Positions 16,451 through 25,227 of a stretch of 64,000 bases of DNA are shown piece after piece. A program made the position numbers and the translations under genes. The notes below the pieces were generated by a model. It made no database searches. It was not told the origin of the DNA and was given only the letters and a program-made list of their open reading frames with translations. Position 1 is the first letter of the stretch, and every line of letters starts with the position of its first letter. Source of the DNA: Mycobacterium sp. UM_CSW. GTDB lineage: Bacteria > Actinomycetota > Actinomycetes > Mycobacteriales > Mycobacteriaceae. The DNA lies in contig NZ_AUWQ01000014.1 of assembly GCF_000455205.1 (NCBI RefSeq), forward strand, positions 62,001 through 126,000, read 5' to 3'.

Positions 16451-17644
16451 GTGCCCACGACTACGGTTCCTTTGCACTCACCGGACTTCTACGCCGGCGA
16501 TCCCTACCCGATCTACCGGGAACTTCGCAACACCACGCCCGTCGTCTGGAACGACGTCACGAACTTCTGGGCGCTGTTGAAGTACGAGGACATCCGCTAC
16601 GTCTCCAGCCAGCCGTTGACCTTCACCTCGACGAAGGGCATCTCGATCCCGGATCCGGCCCAGCCCGAACCCGTTCAGGAGGGAAACCTGATCTTCACCG
16701 ATCCGCCGCGTCACCGGCAGCTTCGCAAGCTCATCAACTCCGGCTTCACCCGCCGCCAGGTGCAGTTGCTGGAACCTAAGGTGCGGGAGATCGTGCGCGG
16801 CATCGTGGACAATATCGACCCGACGAAGACCCAGCAGTTCGCCGAGGACATCGCGTCGCCCCTCCCGACCCGCATGATCGCGGAGATGTTGGGCGCCCCG
16901 ACCGAGGATTGGGAAAAGTTCCGGACGTGGTCCGACGCGGCGGTGGGAACCGCCGATCCGGATATCGAGATGGATCACCTCGTTGCACTCGGCGAGCTGT
17001 ACGAGTACTTCACCAAGCTCATCGCAGCTCGCCGTTCCGGCGAGGTGAGTGGGCAGGACGACTTGCTGAGCATCTTGGCTGCGGCCGAGGTCGACGGCGA
17101 ACAACTCAGCGATGCGGACCTGCTGAACTTCTCGTTTCTGTTGCTGGTCGCAGGCAACGAGACCACCCGCAACCTCATTGCACTGGGCACGTTGGCGTTG
17201 ATCGACCATCCCGATCAGTTCGCCCTACTGCGATCGGACCCCGCGCTGCTGCCGTGCGCCATCGAGGAGATGCTGCGATTCACCAGCCCGGTCACCCACA
17301 TGGCGCGCTGCGCCACCCAGGACGTGGAGATCCGCGGCCAACGGATCAAGGCCGGCGACACCGTCGTCATGCTCTACGGCGCCGCCAACCGCGACGAAGA
17401 GATCTTCGGCCCCACCTCCGAAGATTTCGACATCACGCGTAACCCCAACCCGCACATCGCGTTCGGTGCCGGTGAGCACGCTTGTCTCGGTGCACAGCTG
17501 GCGCGGCTGGAGGCCCGGGTGTTCTTCGAGGTCCTCCTGGGGACGTATCCGACGATCGAACTCACCGGAGACGTGACGAGACTGCGCGCCACCATGACGC
17601 CTGGCGTCAAGAGCATGCCGGTACGACTAGGGACGAGCAGCTGA
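16451..17644 (+). CDS. Cytochrome P450 (first gene of igr-like operon)
   Basis: 397 residues from GTG 16451, with GAGGAAGG upstream. Heme monooxygenase. Seen: I-helix LLVAGNETTRN, the E-x-x-R helix EEMLRFTSP, and the heme loop AFGAGEHACLGAQLAR with Cys345 as thiolate ligand. Soluble bacterial type, no membrane anchor. In the cholesterol igr operon the equivalent position holds CYP125, which oxidises the terminal side-chain methyl. The shared gene order suggests a similar terminal oxidation here, but the substrate is not shown. Its stop overlaps the next ATG by one base (TGATG). Confidence 0.9.
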   Translation: MPTTTVPLHSPDFYAGDPYPIYRELRNTTPVVWNDVTNFWALLKYEDIRYVSSQPLTFTSTKGISIPDPAQPEPVQEGNLIFTDPPRHRQLRKLINSGFTRRQVQLLEPKVREIVRGIVDNIDPTKTQQFAEDIASPLPTRMIAEMLGAPTEDWEKFRTWSDAAVGTADPDIEMDHLVALGELYEYFTKLIAARRSGEVSGQDDLLSILAAAEVDGEQLSDADLLNFSFLLLVAGNETTRNLIALGTLALIDHPDQFALLRSDPALLPCAIEEMLRFTSPVTHMARCATQDVEIRGQRIKAGDTVVMLYGAANRDEEIFGPTSEDFDITRNPNPHIAFGAGEHACLGAQLARLEARVFFEVLLGTYPTIELTGDVTRLRATMTPGVKSMPVRLGTSS

Positions 17645-18831
17645 TGGATTTCGACTACACCCCCGAACAGGAACAGCTCCGCAAGGACTACCGGACCCGG
17701 CTCGAGGCGGTCATGACCCCCGAGCGTCGCGCCGCTGTTGCCGACCTGCTCGAGGGAGGCCCCGCGATCGCCGAGTGCCGGCGCGCGCTCGGCGAAGCCG
17801 GCCTGCTCGGCGTCGCCTGGCCCGTCGAATACGGCGGCGGCGGGCTGACAGCGCTGGAGCAATACATTTTCTCGGAAGAGGCGCGCCGGGTCAACGCGCC
17901 GCTGCCGATGATCACCCTGAACACGGTCGGCCCCACACTCATTCAGTACGGAACCGAGGAGCAGAAGACCAAGTTCCTCCCCGCAATTCTCAAGGGAACT
18001 GTTGACTTCGCGATCGGCTACTCGGAGCCGGGTGCGGGAAGCGATCTCGCGTCGCTGCGCACCACGGCAGTTCGTGACGGCGACGAGTTCGTGATCAACG
18101 GCTCGAAGATGTTCACCAGCGGCGCCGAGTTCGCCGACTACATCTGGTTGGCTGCCCGCACCGATCCAAACGCCAAGAAACACAAGGGCATCACGCTTTT
18201 CATCGTGCCGACCGACTCGCCCGGGTTCTCCTGGAAGCCGCTGCACACGATGCCGGGAGTGTCCACCTACTACACGTTCTACGACGACGTCCGGGTACCC
18301 GAAAGTGCGATCGTTCTCGGCGAAAACCAGGGCTGGACGCTCGTGACAAACCAGCTCAACCTGGAACGCGCCGCCTTGGGCAACCTCGGCGCGCTGGAGC
18401 CGTTGTTCACGAAGACCCTCAAATGGGCCTCGACGACGCAGCTCGACGACGGGTTTGTCATCGACAAGCCGTGGGTGCAGCAGGCGCTCGCGCGGGTGGA
18501 AGCGCAAGTCGCCGCCTACCGACTGCTGAACCTGCGGGTCAACTCGACAATGAGCTCCGGGGCGCTTGGCATGGGTGAGGCTTCCGCGGCAAAGGTTTTC
18601 GGCACCGAACTCACCCAACAGGTAGCACGCGAACTCCTCGAAATCGTCGGGCAGGCCGGTGTGCGTAAGGACTCGGCGGCTCCCCTCAAGGGCGAGCTGG
18701 AGAGCGCATATCGGATGGCGGTCATCAACACATTCGGCGGTGGAGCCAACGAGCTTCAACGCGACATCATCGCCATGGCCGGTCTCGGGATGCCCCGCGC
18801 ACCCCGCGACATGCGGGCCAGCGCATCCTAG
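17644..18831 (+). CDS. Acyl-CoA dehydrogenase, large-subunit type (FadE29-like position)
   Basis: 395 residues, ATG 17644 within the P450 stop. Seen: MDFDYTPEQEQLRKDYR opening, LGVAWPVEYGGGGL, the flavin loop GYSEPGAGSDLASLRTTA, and the C-terminal FGGGANELQRDIIAMAG. With the gene at 19857 it would form an alpha2-beta2 ACAD like FadE28-FadE29, which desaturates a branched three-carbon CoA side chain. Here the two ACAD genes are separated by the split ChsH2-like genes rather than adjacent. Confidence 0.9.
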   Translation: MDFDYTPEQEQLRKDYRTRLEAVMTPERRAAVADLLEGGPAIAECRRALGEAGLLGVAWPVEYGGGGLTALEQYIFSEEARRVNAPLPMITLNTVGPTLIQYGTEEQKTKFLPAILKGTVDFAIGYSEPGAGSDLASLRTTAVRDGDEFVINGSKMFTSGAEFADYIWLAARTDPNAKKHKGITLFIVPTDSPGFSWKPLHTMPGVSTYYTFYDDVRVPESAIVLGENQGWTLVTNQLNLERAALGNLGALEPLFTKTLKWASTTQLDDGFVIDKPWVQQALARVEAQVAAYRLLNLRVNSTMSSGALGMGEASAAKVFGTELTQQVARELLEIVGQAGVRKDSAAPLKGELESAYRMAVINTFGGGANELQRDIIAMAGLGMPRAPRDMRASAS

Positions 18832-18848
18832 AAAGAAGGTGCTTAGCC

Positions 18849-19421
18849 GTGACTGAGACAACGAAGGACCCACTGCGCGAGCGCCTCGATGCGCTCATTG
18901 GCCAACCGATCAGTTCCGGACAGCCGGTCAAGGCGCCAGACCCCGTGAACGCCGCCATGATTCGGCACTGGGCGTACGCGTTGGACGACCTGAACCCCGC
19001 ATATCTGGATCCGGAGTTCGCCGCCTCCTCCCGCCACGGCGGCCTCGTCTCCCCTCCGGTGATGCTGCAGTCGTGGACCATGGCGCCACCCAAGCTTGTC
19101 GGCATCCATGAGCGAGGCGGAGTCCCGGTCGAGCTCAAGGAAAATCCGCTACAGTTCCTCGCCGATGCCGGCTACACGGGCACGGTCGCCACAAATTCCG
19201 AGTTCGAGATCGAGCGATACCCGCGCGTCGGTGACGACATCACGGCCGAAACTGTCTTCGAGACCATCTCCGACGAGAAAAAGACGGCGATGGGCAACGG
19301 CTACTTCGTCACCTGGATCACCACCTACCGCGATCAGAACGGTGAAGTGATCGGCCGCCAGCGGTTCCGCACCTTGCGATTCAAGACGGGTGGGTCCCCC
19401 GCCGGAACGGCCGGGGACTGA
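18849..19421 (+). CDS. MaoC-like hydratase subunit (ChsH2 N-terminal-domain-like)
   Basis: 190 residues from GTG 18849, preceded by AGAAGG. Hot-dog fold dehydratase with an N-terminal MaoC/FAS1-like region: RHWAYALDDLNPAYLDPEF then RHGGLVSPPVMLQSW, and RYPRVGDDITAETVFE. In M. tuberculosis the equivalent ChsH2 (Rv3542c) is one protein with this domain fused to a C-terminal DUF35 domain; here the protein stops and DUF35 is encoded by the next gene, which starts inside this stop. Likely partner: the ChsH1-like protein at 20963, forming a hydratase for a bulky enoyl-CoA. Confidence 0.85.
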   Translation: MTETTKDPLRERLDALIGQPISSGQPVKAPDPVNAAMIRHWAYALDDLNPAYLDPEFAASSRHGGLVSPPVMLQSWTMAPPKLVGIHERGGVPVELKENPLQFLADAGYTGTVATNSEFEIERYPRVGDDITAETVFETISDEKKTAMGNGYFVTWITTYRDQNGEVIGRQRFRTLRFKTGGSPAGTAGD

Positions 19422-19834
19422 TGGCCAACAGACTTGCTCCATCGATCAGCCCGGACACCGAGTTCTTCTGGTCGGGCCTGAAAGAACACAAGCTGCTGAT
19501 CCAGCAATGCGCGGACTGCAAGACGTTGCGGGTGCCGCCTCGGCCGATGTGCGGACACTGTCAGTCCCTGAACTGGGGTTCCGTCGAATCGACCGGGCGT
19601 GGCGTTGTTTACAGCTTCATAATGCCGAAATATCCGCCGCTGCCCTTCCTCCAATACCCCTATGTGGTGGCATTGATCGAACTCGACGAAGGCGTGCGCA
19701 TCGTCTCGAACCTCTGCGACATCGAGCCCGAGGCGATCGAGGTGGGGCTCCCCGTCGAGGTCTTCTACGAAAAGTTCGAAGCAATCCCGAGCGGCGATGA
19801 GCTGGTTCTGCACCAGTTCCGGCCGGTGCGCTGA
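19421..19834 (+). CDS. Zinc-ribbon/OB-fold (DUF35) protein, ChsH2 C-terminal-domain-like
   Basis: 137 residues. Four cysteines at residues 30, 33, 44 and 47 (CADC ... MCGHC) form a rubredoxin-like zinc ribbon, followed by an OB-fold with FIMPKYPPLPFLQYPYVVAL. In the steroid pathway the ChsH2 DUF35 domain binds the Ltp2 protein and is required for its retro-aldol cleavage; the Ltp2-like partner here is at 21412. The ATG overlaps the previous stop by one base (TGATG), giving equal co-translation of the two halves. Confidence 0.88.
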   Translation: MANRLAPSISPDTEFFWSGLKEHKLLIQQCADCKTLRVPPRPMCGHCQSLNWGSVESTGRGVVYSFIMPKYPPLPFLQYPYVVALIELDEGVRIVSNLCDIEPEAIEVGLPVEVFYEKFEAIPSGDELVLHQFRPVR

Positions 19835-19856
19835 CCAACGAGAAATAAGGGCGAGC

Positions 19857-20966
19857 ATGGACTTTTCCTTCACCGAAGAACAAGAGACCGTCGGCAAGGT
19901 GGCGCGTCAGCTCTTCGAGCACCGCGCCACCCCCGAACGTCTCACGGAACTGGAATCAGGCGAGGTTCGCTTCGACGAAGCGCTGTGGCGCGAGTTGGCA
20001 TCCTCGGACCTGCTGGGTATCGCGCTGCCCGAGTCCGTCGGCGGCAGTGGCGGAGGCTTCCTCGAGCTCGGCGTGCTGCTCGCCGAGGTCGGCTGGAGCG
20101 TTGCGCCGGTCCCCGTCTACGCGACCCTCATGCTCGGCGCGGATACTATTGCGCGGCACGGTGATTCGGTAATTCAGCAGCTCTACTTGCCAAAAGTCGT
20201 GGACGGCAGTGCGATTCTGACCGCCGGACTTGCCGAGCCGGGCAACTCGGATCCGACCACGCCGCGCACCACCGCACGCGCCGATGGGGACATCTGGATC
20301 CTGGACGGCAGCAAGGAGCTGGTGCCCGCAGCGCAGCTCGCCGACGCCATAGTGGTTTCGGCGCTCGCCGCCGACGGACCCGGGCTATTCATCATCGAGG
20401 CGGCGACAGCCGGGGTGAGCGTCACGCCGGCGACCACCACCAACGGGGAGCCCTACGCGGACGTCGAGCTCACCGGCGCCGTCGGACACCGACTCAACAA
20501 CACCCGCGGGGCGGACGCGGTCGGTTCGCTGTACACCAGGGCGCTCGTCGGGCTGTGCGCAATGCAGGTCGGCGTGGCCGAACGAGCGCTGAAGTTCGCC
20601 GCTTCCTACACCAGCGAACGCGAGCAATTCGGCAGGCCGATCGGCTCATTCCAGGCGGTGCAGCAACGGCTGGCCGATGCCTTCATCGACGTCGAGGCGA
20701 TCCGCTGGACCACCTGGCACGCGGCCTGGCTGATCGATGAGGGCCGGCCCGCGAGCCGCGAAGCGGCGATCGCCAAGTTCTGGGCCGCCGAGGCCGGTGC
20801 TCGGGTTGTCGCATCGGCCCAGCAAGTACATGGCGGGATGGGCATCGACATCACCTACCCGCTCCACCGCTATTTTCTGTGGGCCAAGCAAATCGAGCTT
20901 TCGCTCGGCTCTGCCTCCCAACAACTCGCCCGCCTCGGCGCCGCATACCCGGAAGGAAGCAAATGA
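19857..20966 (+). CDS. Acyl-CoA dehydrogenase, small-subunit type (FadE28-like)
   Basis: 369 residues from ATG 19857. Seen: MDFSFTEEQETVGKVARQL, LGIALPESVGGSGGG, EQFGRPIGSFQAVQQRLADAF, and QQVHGGMGIDITYPLHRYF. The region where catalytic ACADs carry a conserved flavin loop is divergent here (TAGLAEPGNSDPTTPRTT), consistent with the partner rather than the FAD-binding role in an alpha2-beta2 enzyme. An upstream open stretch to 19797 overlaps the DUF35 gene and was not used. Its stop overlaps the next ATG (ATGA). Confidence 0.88.
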   Translation: MDFSFTEEQETVGKVARQLFEHRATPERLTELESGEVRFDEALWRELASSDLLGIALPESVGGSGGGFLELGVLLAEVGWSVAPVPVYATLMLGADTIARHGDSVIQQLYLPKVVDGSAILTAGLAEPGNSDPTTPRTTARADGDIWILDGSKELVPAAQLADAIVVSALAADGPGLFIIEAATAGVSVTPATTTNGEPYADVELTGAVGHRLNNTRGADAVGSLYTRALVGLCAMQVGVAERALKFAASYTSEREQFGRPIGSFQAVQQRLADAFIDVEAIRWTTWHAAWLIDEGRPASREAAIAKFWAAEAGARVVASAQQVHGGMGIDITYPLHRYFLWAKQIELSLGSASQQLARLGAAYPEGSK

Positions 20967-21415
20967 CCTCCACCGTCGACCGCACCACCACACGGGCGTG
21001 GAACTCCATCAATGTGGGCGACGAAGTCACCCCGATGGACGTACCGGTGACCACCACGCTGATCGTCGCTGGCGCCATCGCATCCCGTGACTACATGCCG
21101 GTACACCACGACCGTGACTTTGCCAATTCGCAAGGCTCCAAAGATATTTTCCTCAACATCTTGACGACCAACGGCCTCTGCGTGAAGTTCTTGCACGACT
21201 GGGCGGGCCCCGAGGCGATGATCAAAAAGCTGTCCATTCGACTCGGCGTACCGGCCTACCCGAATGACCCGCTGCGATTTACGGGATCGGTGACCGGCAA
21301 GTCGTCGGCCGACGGTGAAGGGCTGATCGAGGTCACGTTCAAGGGCACCAACAGCCTGGGCGACCATGTCTCGGGAACCGCGGTGCTCAGCCTCCTTCAA
21401 GGTGTCAATGCATGA
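20963..21415 (+). CDS. MaoC-like hydratase subunit (ChsH1-like)
   Basis: 150 residues. Short hot-dog protein with the hydratase-2 residues in IASRDYMPVHHDRDFA: Asp43 and His48, five residues apart as in active MaoC enzymes. The long ORF beginning at 20879 is only an upstream extension; ATG 20963 overlaps the ACAD stop. In the cholesterol pathway ChsH1 supplies catalytic residues and ChsH2 helps bind the bulky substrate. Stop overlaps the next ATG (ATGA). Confidence 0.88.
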   Translation: MTSTVDRTTTRAWNSINVGDEVTPMDVPVTTTLIVAGAIASRDYMPVHHDRDFANSQGSKDIFLNILTTNGLCVKFLHDWAGPEAMIKKLSIRLGVPAYPNDPLRFTGSVTGKSSADGEGLIEVTFKGTNSLGDHVSGTAVLSLLQGVNA

Positions 21416-22581
21416 GCGACGGTATTGGCGGCAAGGCGGCGGTCGTCGGCATCGGCCAAACCGAGTTTTCCAAGGAATCGGGCCGCACCGAGATGCAGCT
21501 CGCCTGCGAGGCGGTACTTGCTGCCATCCGCGACGCCGGGCTGAAGCCCGCCGACATCGACGGCATGGTCACCTTCAGCGTCGACGAGAACGAGGAAATC
21601 GAGGTAGCCCGTAACGTCGGAATTCGTGACCTGACGTTCTTCACCAGAGTCCCGCATGGCGGCGGGGCCGCCGCGGGCACCGTGATGCAGGCGGCGATGG
21701 CGGTTGCGACGGGCGCGGCGGAAGCGGTGGTGTGCTACCGCGCGTTCAACGAGCGCTCCGGCTTCCGCTTCGGGGGCGCCGGCCGCCAGCCGGGCGTGAC
21801 GCCGCTGTGGATGGCGCCCTACGCGCCGTTTGGGTTCATGACGCCCGCCGCCTGGGTCGCGTTGCACGCTCAGCGCTACATGACGACTTACGGTGTGACC
21901 AATGCCGATTTCGGCAAGATCTCGGTCATCGACCGCAAGCATGCCGCGAAGAACCCGGACGCCTGGTTCTATGGCAAGCCGATAACCATTGAGCAGCACC
22001 AGCAGTCGCGCTGGATTATCGAGCCGGTGTTGCGGCTCCTCGACTGCTGTCAGGAAAGCGATGGTGGTGTTGCGATAGTGGTGACCAGCGTCGAGCGAGC
22101 GCGAGACCTGGCCAAGCCGCCCGCCGTCATCACCGCCGCCGCGCAGGGCGCCGCCTCCGACGGCGAAGTGATGACGAGCTACTACCGCGAGGACATCACA
22201 GGCCTGCCCGAGATGGGCGTGGTCGGTGACAAGCTGTGGCGCGATTCCGGCCTTAAACCGCAGGACATTTCGACCGCGTTCCTCTACGACCACTTCACGC
22301 CCTTCGTCTTCACCCAACTCGAAGAGCTGGGATTCTGCGGGCGGGGAGAGGCCAAGGACTTCGTCTCGGTCGACGAGTTGTCGCTCGGCGGCCGGATGCC
22401 GATCAACACCAACGGCGGCCTGCTCGGCGAGGCATACATCCACGGCATGAACGGCATCACCGAGGGCGTCCGTCAGGTTCGCGGCACATCGCACAATCAG
22501 GTGGACAAGGTCGAACACGTACTCGTCACATCGGGCACGGGCGTCCCGACGAGCGGTCTGATCCTCGCGCCGGATCGCTGA
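21412..22581 (+). CDS. Ltp2-like thiolase-fold lipid-transfer protein / retro-aldolase
   Basis: 389 residues, the length of Ltp2 (Rv3540c) family proteins. Thiolase fold: KAAVVGIGQTEFSKESG, LACEAVLAAIRDAGLKPADI, PHGGGAAAGTVMQAAMAV, ALHAQRYMTTYGV, and the C-terminal GGRMPINTNGGLLGEAYIHG. The usual thiolase nucleophilic Cys region is replaced by GGGAAAG, so it should not be thiolytic. Ltp2 uses tyrosines to cleave a beta-hydroxyacyl-CoA with a tertiary alcohol, releasing propionyl-CoA, and needs the DUF35 domain (here at 19421). Last enzyme of the operon; TetR follows after 23 bp. Confidence 0.9.
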   Translation: MSDGIGGKAAVVGIGQTEFSKESGRTEMQLACEAVLAAIRDAGLKPADIDGMVTFSVDENEEIEVARNVGIRDLTFFTRVPHGGGAAAGTVMQAAMAVATGAAEAVVCYRAFNERSGFRFGGAGRQPGVTPLWMAPYAPFGFMTPAAWVALHAQRYMTTYGVTNADFGKISVIDRKHAAKNPDAWFYGKPITIEQHQQSRWIIEPVLRLLDCCQESDGGVAIVVTSVERARDLAKPPAVITAAAQGAASDGEVMTSYYREDITGLPEMGVVGDKLWRDSGLKPQDISTAFLYDHFTPFVFTQLEELGFCGRGEAKDFVSVDELSLGGRMPINTNGGLLGEAYIHGMNGITEGVRQVRGTSHNQVDKVEHVLVTSGTGVPTSGLILAPDR

Positions 22582-22604
22582 GTTCGCCGATGCAAGGGAG
22601 CCTG

Positions 22605-23201
22605 ATGACCCGCGCGACCGCCGTTGACACCCGCGCGGTGCTCATCTCTGCCGCCTTCACCTGCTTCCGAACGCACGGGCTGCGAAAGACGACGATCGTC
22701 GACATCGCGCGGGCGGCGGAGGTGTCGAGGAGCACGTTCTACGAGTACTTCCGGGACAAGGAAACGATTGTCGAGGCCTGTGCGGAGGCGGCGTCGCAGG
22801 GCTTCTACCGCAAGCTGGCCAGGGCAATCGAGCGCGACGGCGGCGGCACCCTCGAGGACAAACTGGTCCGGGCAGGCGTTTTCGTCACCCAGGCCCGCCG
22901 ACTCGTGGAATCGGAGTTGTATTTCGACCAAGAACAAGTCGACCTGATGTTGACGAAGAATGCGTCGACGCTGCTCCGCGAGTGTGGCGAATTTCTCGCG
23001 CCGTACATCTCGGCGGCGAGGCTGACCGGTGAGGTGCGCAGCGACCTCGACATTCGGTCGGCCTCGGAGTGGTTTGCGCGAATCTTGTTCTCGTTGTTCA
23101 CAACCCCGTCGCCCTATCACGACGCTAACGACGTCGCGGTAGCCGACTTCGTCCGCTCGTATGTCGTGCGGGGATTCGTCCATGACCGACGCAAGAGGTA
23201 G
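22605..23201 (+). CDS. TetR-family transcriptional regulator
   Basis: 198 residues. N-terminal helix-turn-helix TTIVDIARAAEVSRSTFYEYF followed by a ligand-binding helical domain. ATG 22605 is preferred because AGGGAG lies 5 nt upstream; an in-frame ATG at 22590 adds five residues. It is co-directional with the igr-like operon and likely its local regulator, possibly sensing an acyl-CoA as many FadE-linked TetRs do (inference). No separate promoter is visible in the 23-bp gap. Confidence 0.88.
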   Translation: MTRATAVDTRAVLISAAFTCFRTHGLRKTTIVDIARAAEVSRSTFYEYFRDKETIVEACAEAASQGFYRKLARAIERDGGGTLEDKLVRAGVFVTQARRLVESELYFDQEQVDLMLTKNASTLLRECGEFLAPYISAARLTGEVRSDLDIRSASEWFARILFSLFTTPSPYHDANDVAVADFVRSYVVRGFVHDRRKR

Positions 23202-23210
23202 CAGCGCCCC

Positions 23211-24083
23211 TCATGGCACTCTGTGTCGTCCCACTCGGTCGATCTCGCGCAGCAGTGGTTGCGCCGTAGCCCGGATTTCACTCATCGTCATAACGCGTAG
23301 CGGGTGGAACCCGAGAATGAGTCGCACATGGCCTGTCTCGTCCAAAACGGGCGCCGAGATTGTGGCAACCGGGAGCTCATCGTGTGCGCTGTCGCCGGAT
23401 AGCAAGTTCGCCGAAATGAATTCGACGCGCAGTTGGTCGATAACGGAGCGCACATTGTGGGGCACAGTCTCGTTAGACAACGTTTCGATCGCATGAGCCG
23501 CCTGCGCGAGCGCCGGGGTCATCCAATCGACGTCATAACCGCGGTCGCGCGTCTGAGCCAACACCGTGCGAAGGCGCTCTCCCAGCGACGTGTCTCCGGC
23601 CGCGCCGCGCTGAATCCACGATTCCTGTTCGCTTGGGATATCCCATGCGGCGCAGGCGATCCCGAACGGCGGGGCATACGGGATGCGATCGAGTGAAGCG
23701 ACCCGTTTGGTAGCGCCGTCGGGAGTTTCGAACGCGGTGATCACCAGTTCGTCTCCAGTGCGCTCGACTACCGAGGCCGGCGCACCGGTCGCCTCAGCGA
23801 GACGGCGGATGGCTTGGCGAGCGACAGCAAGAAGTGGGCGCGCCGCTTCGAACCTCTCCGCTACGAGGGCCACAGTGGGGCCAAGGTCGAACTTCTTGGA
23901 AATAGGATCCCGGGTCGCCCAACCGCGGTCGCACAGCGTCTTGAGTATGGAATGCGCCGTGGCCTGAGAAAGGCCGAGGTCGCGAGCGACGTCGGAGAAG
24001 CGGTGCCCGCCACCCTCCGGCTTGCTCAGCAACTCAACGACATCGAGGACACGCTCGGCCGGTGCTGAAGTGACCCCGCGCAT
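23211..24083 (-). CDS. IclR-family transcriptional regulator
   Basis: 290 residues. Winged helix: FSDVARDLGLSQATAHSIL-KTLCDRGWATRD, then the IclR effector domain beginning LLAVARQAIRRLAEATG. Start ATG 24083 gives a typical IclR opening (APAERVLDVVELLSKP). IclR proteins usually control neighbouring catabolic operons and bind short palindromes. The divergent region to the dehydrogenase at 24169 contains a perfect 16-bp inverted repeat (24138-24153) and a variant of the recurring island box. It is therefore a candidate for the island regulator, as are the two TetRs. Confidence 0.88.
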   Translation of the reverse strand: MRGVTSAPAERVLDVVELLSKPEGGGHRFSDVARDLGLSQATAHSILKTLCDRGWATRDPISKKFDLGPTVALVAERFEAARPLLAVARQAIRRLAEATGAPASVVERTGDELVITAFETPDGATKRVASLDRIPYAPPFGIACAAWDIPSEQESWIQRGAAGDTSLGERLRTVLAQTRDRGYDVDWMTPALAQAAHAIETLSNETVPHNVRSVIDQLRVEFISANLLSGDSAHDELPVATISAPVLDETGHVRLILGFHPLRVMTMSEIRATAQPLLREIDRVGRHRVP

Positions 24084-24127
24084 CTTGACTCCCCTCGCGC
24101 CGCATTCTACGGTCGACTCAATATTCG

Positions 24128-24141
24128 GATAAATAGTTCTC
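24128..24141. promoter_or_regulatory. Candidate operator box 5 (short variant)
   Basis: GATAAATAGTTCTC: half-sites GATAA and TTCTC with only 4 nt between. It lies in the IclR/dehydrogenase divergent region. Weak because the spacer is shortened. Confidence 0.3.
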
Positions 24142-24153
24142 TAATAGTAGAGA
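24138..24153. promoter_or_regulatory. Candidate IclR operator, perfect inverted repeat
   Basis: TCTCTA-ATAG-TAGAGA, 6-bp arms with a 4-nt spacer, 15 bp before the GTG of the dehydrogenase gene and ~55 bp from the IclR start. The position fits autoregulation and control of the divergent operon. Confidence 0.4.
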
Positions 24154-24168
24154 TTAGTCAACGAGGAT

Positions 24169-25227
24169 GTGAGTGGGGTGCGTGCCGTAGTGCTGCGGGG
24201 CGGTGAGCTTACGGTTCGCGAGACGGCCGATCCCGTTCCCGGGCAGGGTGATTTGCTGCTCAAGACGCTCAGCACCGCGATCTGCGCGTCCGATGTGCAC
24301 TTCATGGACCATCCGGAGTTGGCGATCGACGATCCGACGGGCCGGTCGCTCTACGACCCCGACCGCGACATTGTCTTGGGGCACGAGTTCGTGGGTGAGG
24401 TGATCGGCCATGGCCCTGGGTGCGGAGATGCCTTCCCGATCGGGGCGAGGGTGACGTCGATGCCGATCCGGTTGGTGGACGGCGGCGCCGGGGGTCTACG
24501 CATCATCGGACAGCACCCCGAGGCGCAGGGCAGTTTCGGTGAGTTGCTGGTTGTACCAGAGGCAACGGCGAGGGTGGTCGAAGGTGCGGTGTCCAGTGAT
24601 GCGGTCGCCGTGGTCGACGCCTTCGCCGTCGGCGAGTTCTACGTCCGCGCCTCGAACTTGCAGCCCGGCGAGATCCCGATCGTCCTAGGCGCGGGTGCCA
24701 TCGGGCTGTCCGCGGTCGCTGCGCTGAGCGCACGTGGGGTTGATCCGATCATTGTGTCCGACTTCAGCGCCGACCGACGCGAACTGGCCCACAGGGGGTT
24801 CGGCGCGCATGTTCTGGTCGACCCGGCACAGCAGTCGGTGTTCGAGGTCTTCCGCAAGGTTCGTGCCGAACGCCACCTGGCCGGCTCCGCCGTGGTGTTC
24901 GAATGTGTTGGTGCTGCGGGTCTGATCGACAAGATTGTCGCGGAGGCGGAGTTCTCGTCGCGCATCTACTGCGCGGGCGGCTGGTACACCGGCGACACCC
25001 TCGACATCACCACAGCCACGCGAAACGGGCTCACTCTGCAGTTCGGTGGAGGGCCGTTGCCGCAGGACTGGTACGGCGTTCTGGATGCGGTCGTCGAGGG
25101 GAAGCTGGACCCGATACCCAGCGTCGGCGACATCATCGGTCTGGACGAGGTGCCCGCGGCGCTGGAGGCGGCGCGGCGGTCCGAAGGGCCACCCCGCGTC
25201 GTGATCCACCCGAACGGTGATCTCTGA
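24169..25227 (+). CDS. Zinc-dependent medium-chain dehydrogenase without structural-zinc lobe
   Basis: 352 residues from GTG 24169 (AACGAGG upstream). MDR superfamily: catalytic zinc ligands Cys39 (TAICASDVHFMDH) and His71-Glu72 (GHEFVGEV), cofactor fold VLGAGAIGLSAVAALSARG. The Cys4 structural-zinc motif found in most alcohol dehydrogenases is absent between residues ~90 and 120. It would oxidise an alcohol or reduce a ketone with NAD(P). First gene of a four-gene operon with SnoaL-like, SDR and F420-type genes. Confidence 0.87.
   Translation: MSGVRAVVLRGGELTVRETADPVPGQGDLLLKTLSTAICASDVHFMDHPELAIDDPTGRSLYDPDRDIVLGHEFVGEVIGHGPGCGDAFPIGARVTSMPIRLVDGGAGGLRIIGQHPEAQGSFGELLVVPEATARVVEGAVSSDAVAVVDAFAVGEFYVRASNLQPGEIPIVLGAGAIGLSAVAALSARGVDPIIVSDFSADRRELAHRGFGAHVLVDPAQQSVFEVFRKVRAERHLAGSAVVFECVGAAGLIDKIVAEAEFSSRIYCAGGWYTGDTLDITTATRNGLTLQFGGGPLPQDWYGVLDAVVEGKLDPIPSVGDIIGLDEVPAALEAARRSEGPPRVVIHPNGDL

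Noticed and set aside
17374-18873. 499-codon minus-strand frame opposite the igr-like P450 and ACAD genes
   Set aside because: Shadow of the coding strand; no family motif, while the plus strand carries heme and ACAD signatures. The same applies to 21397-22518, 48999-50294, 56108-57403 and 58880-60163.
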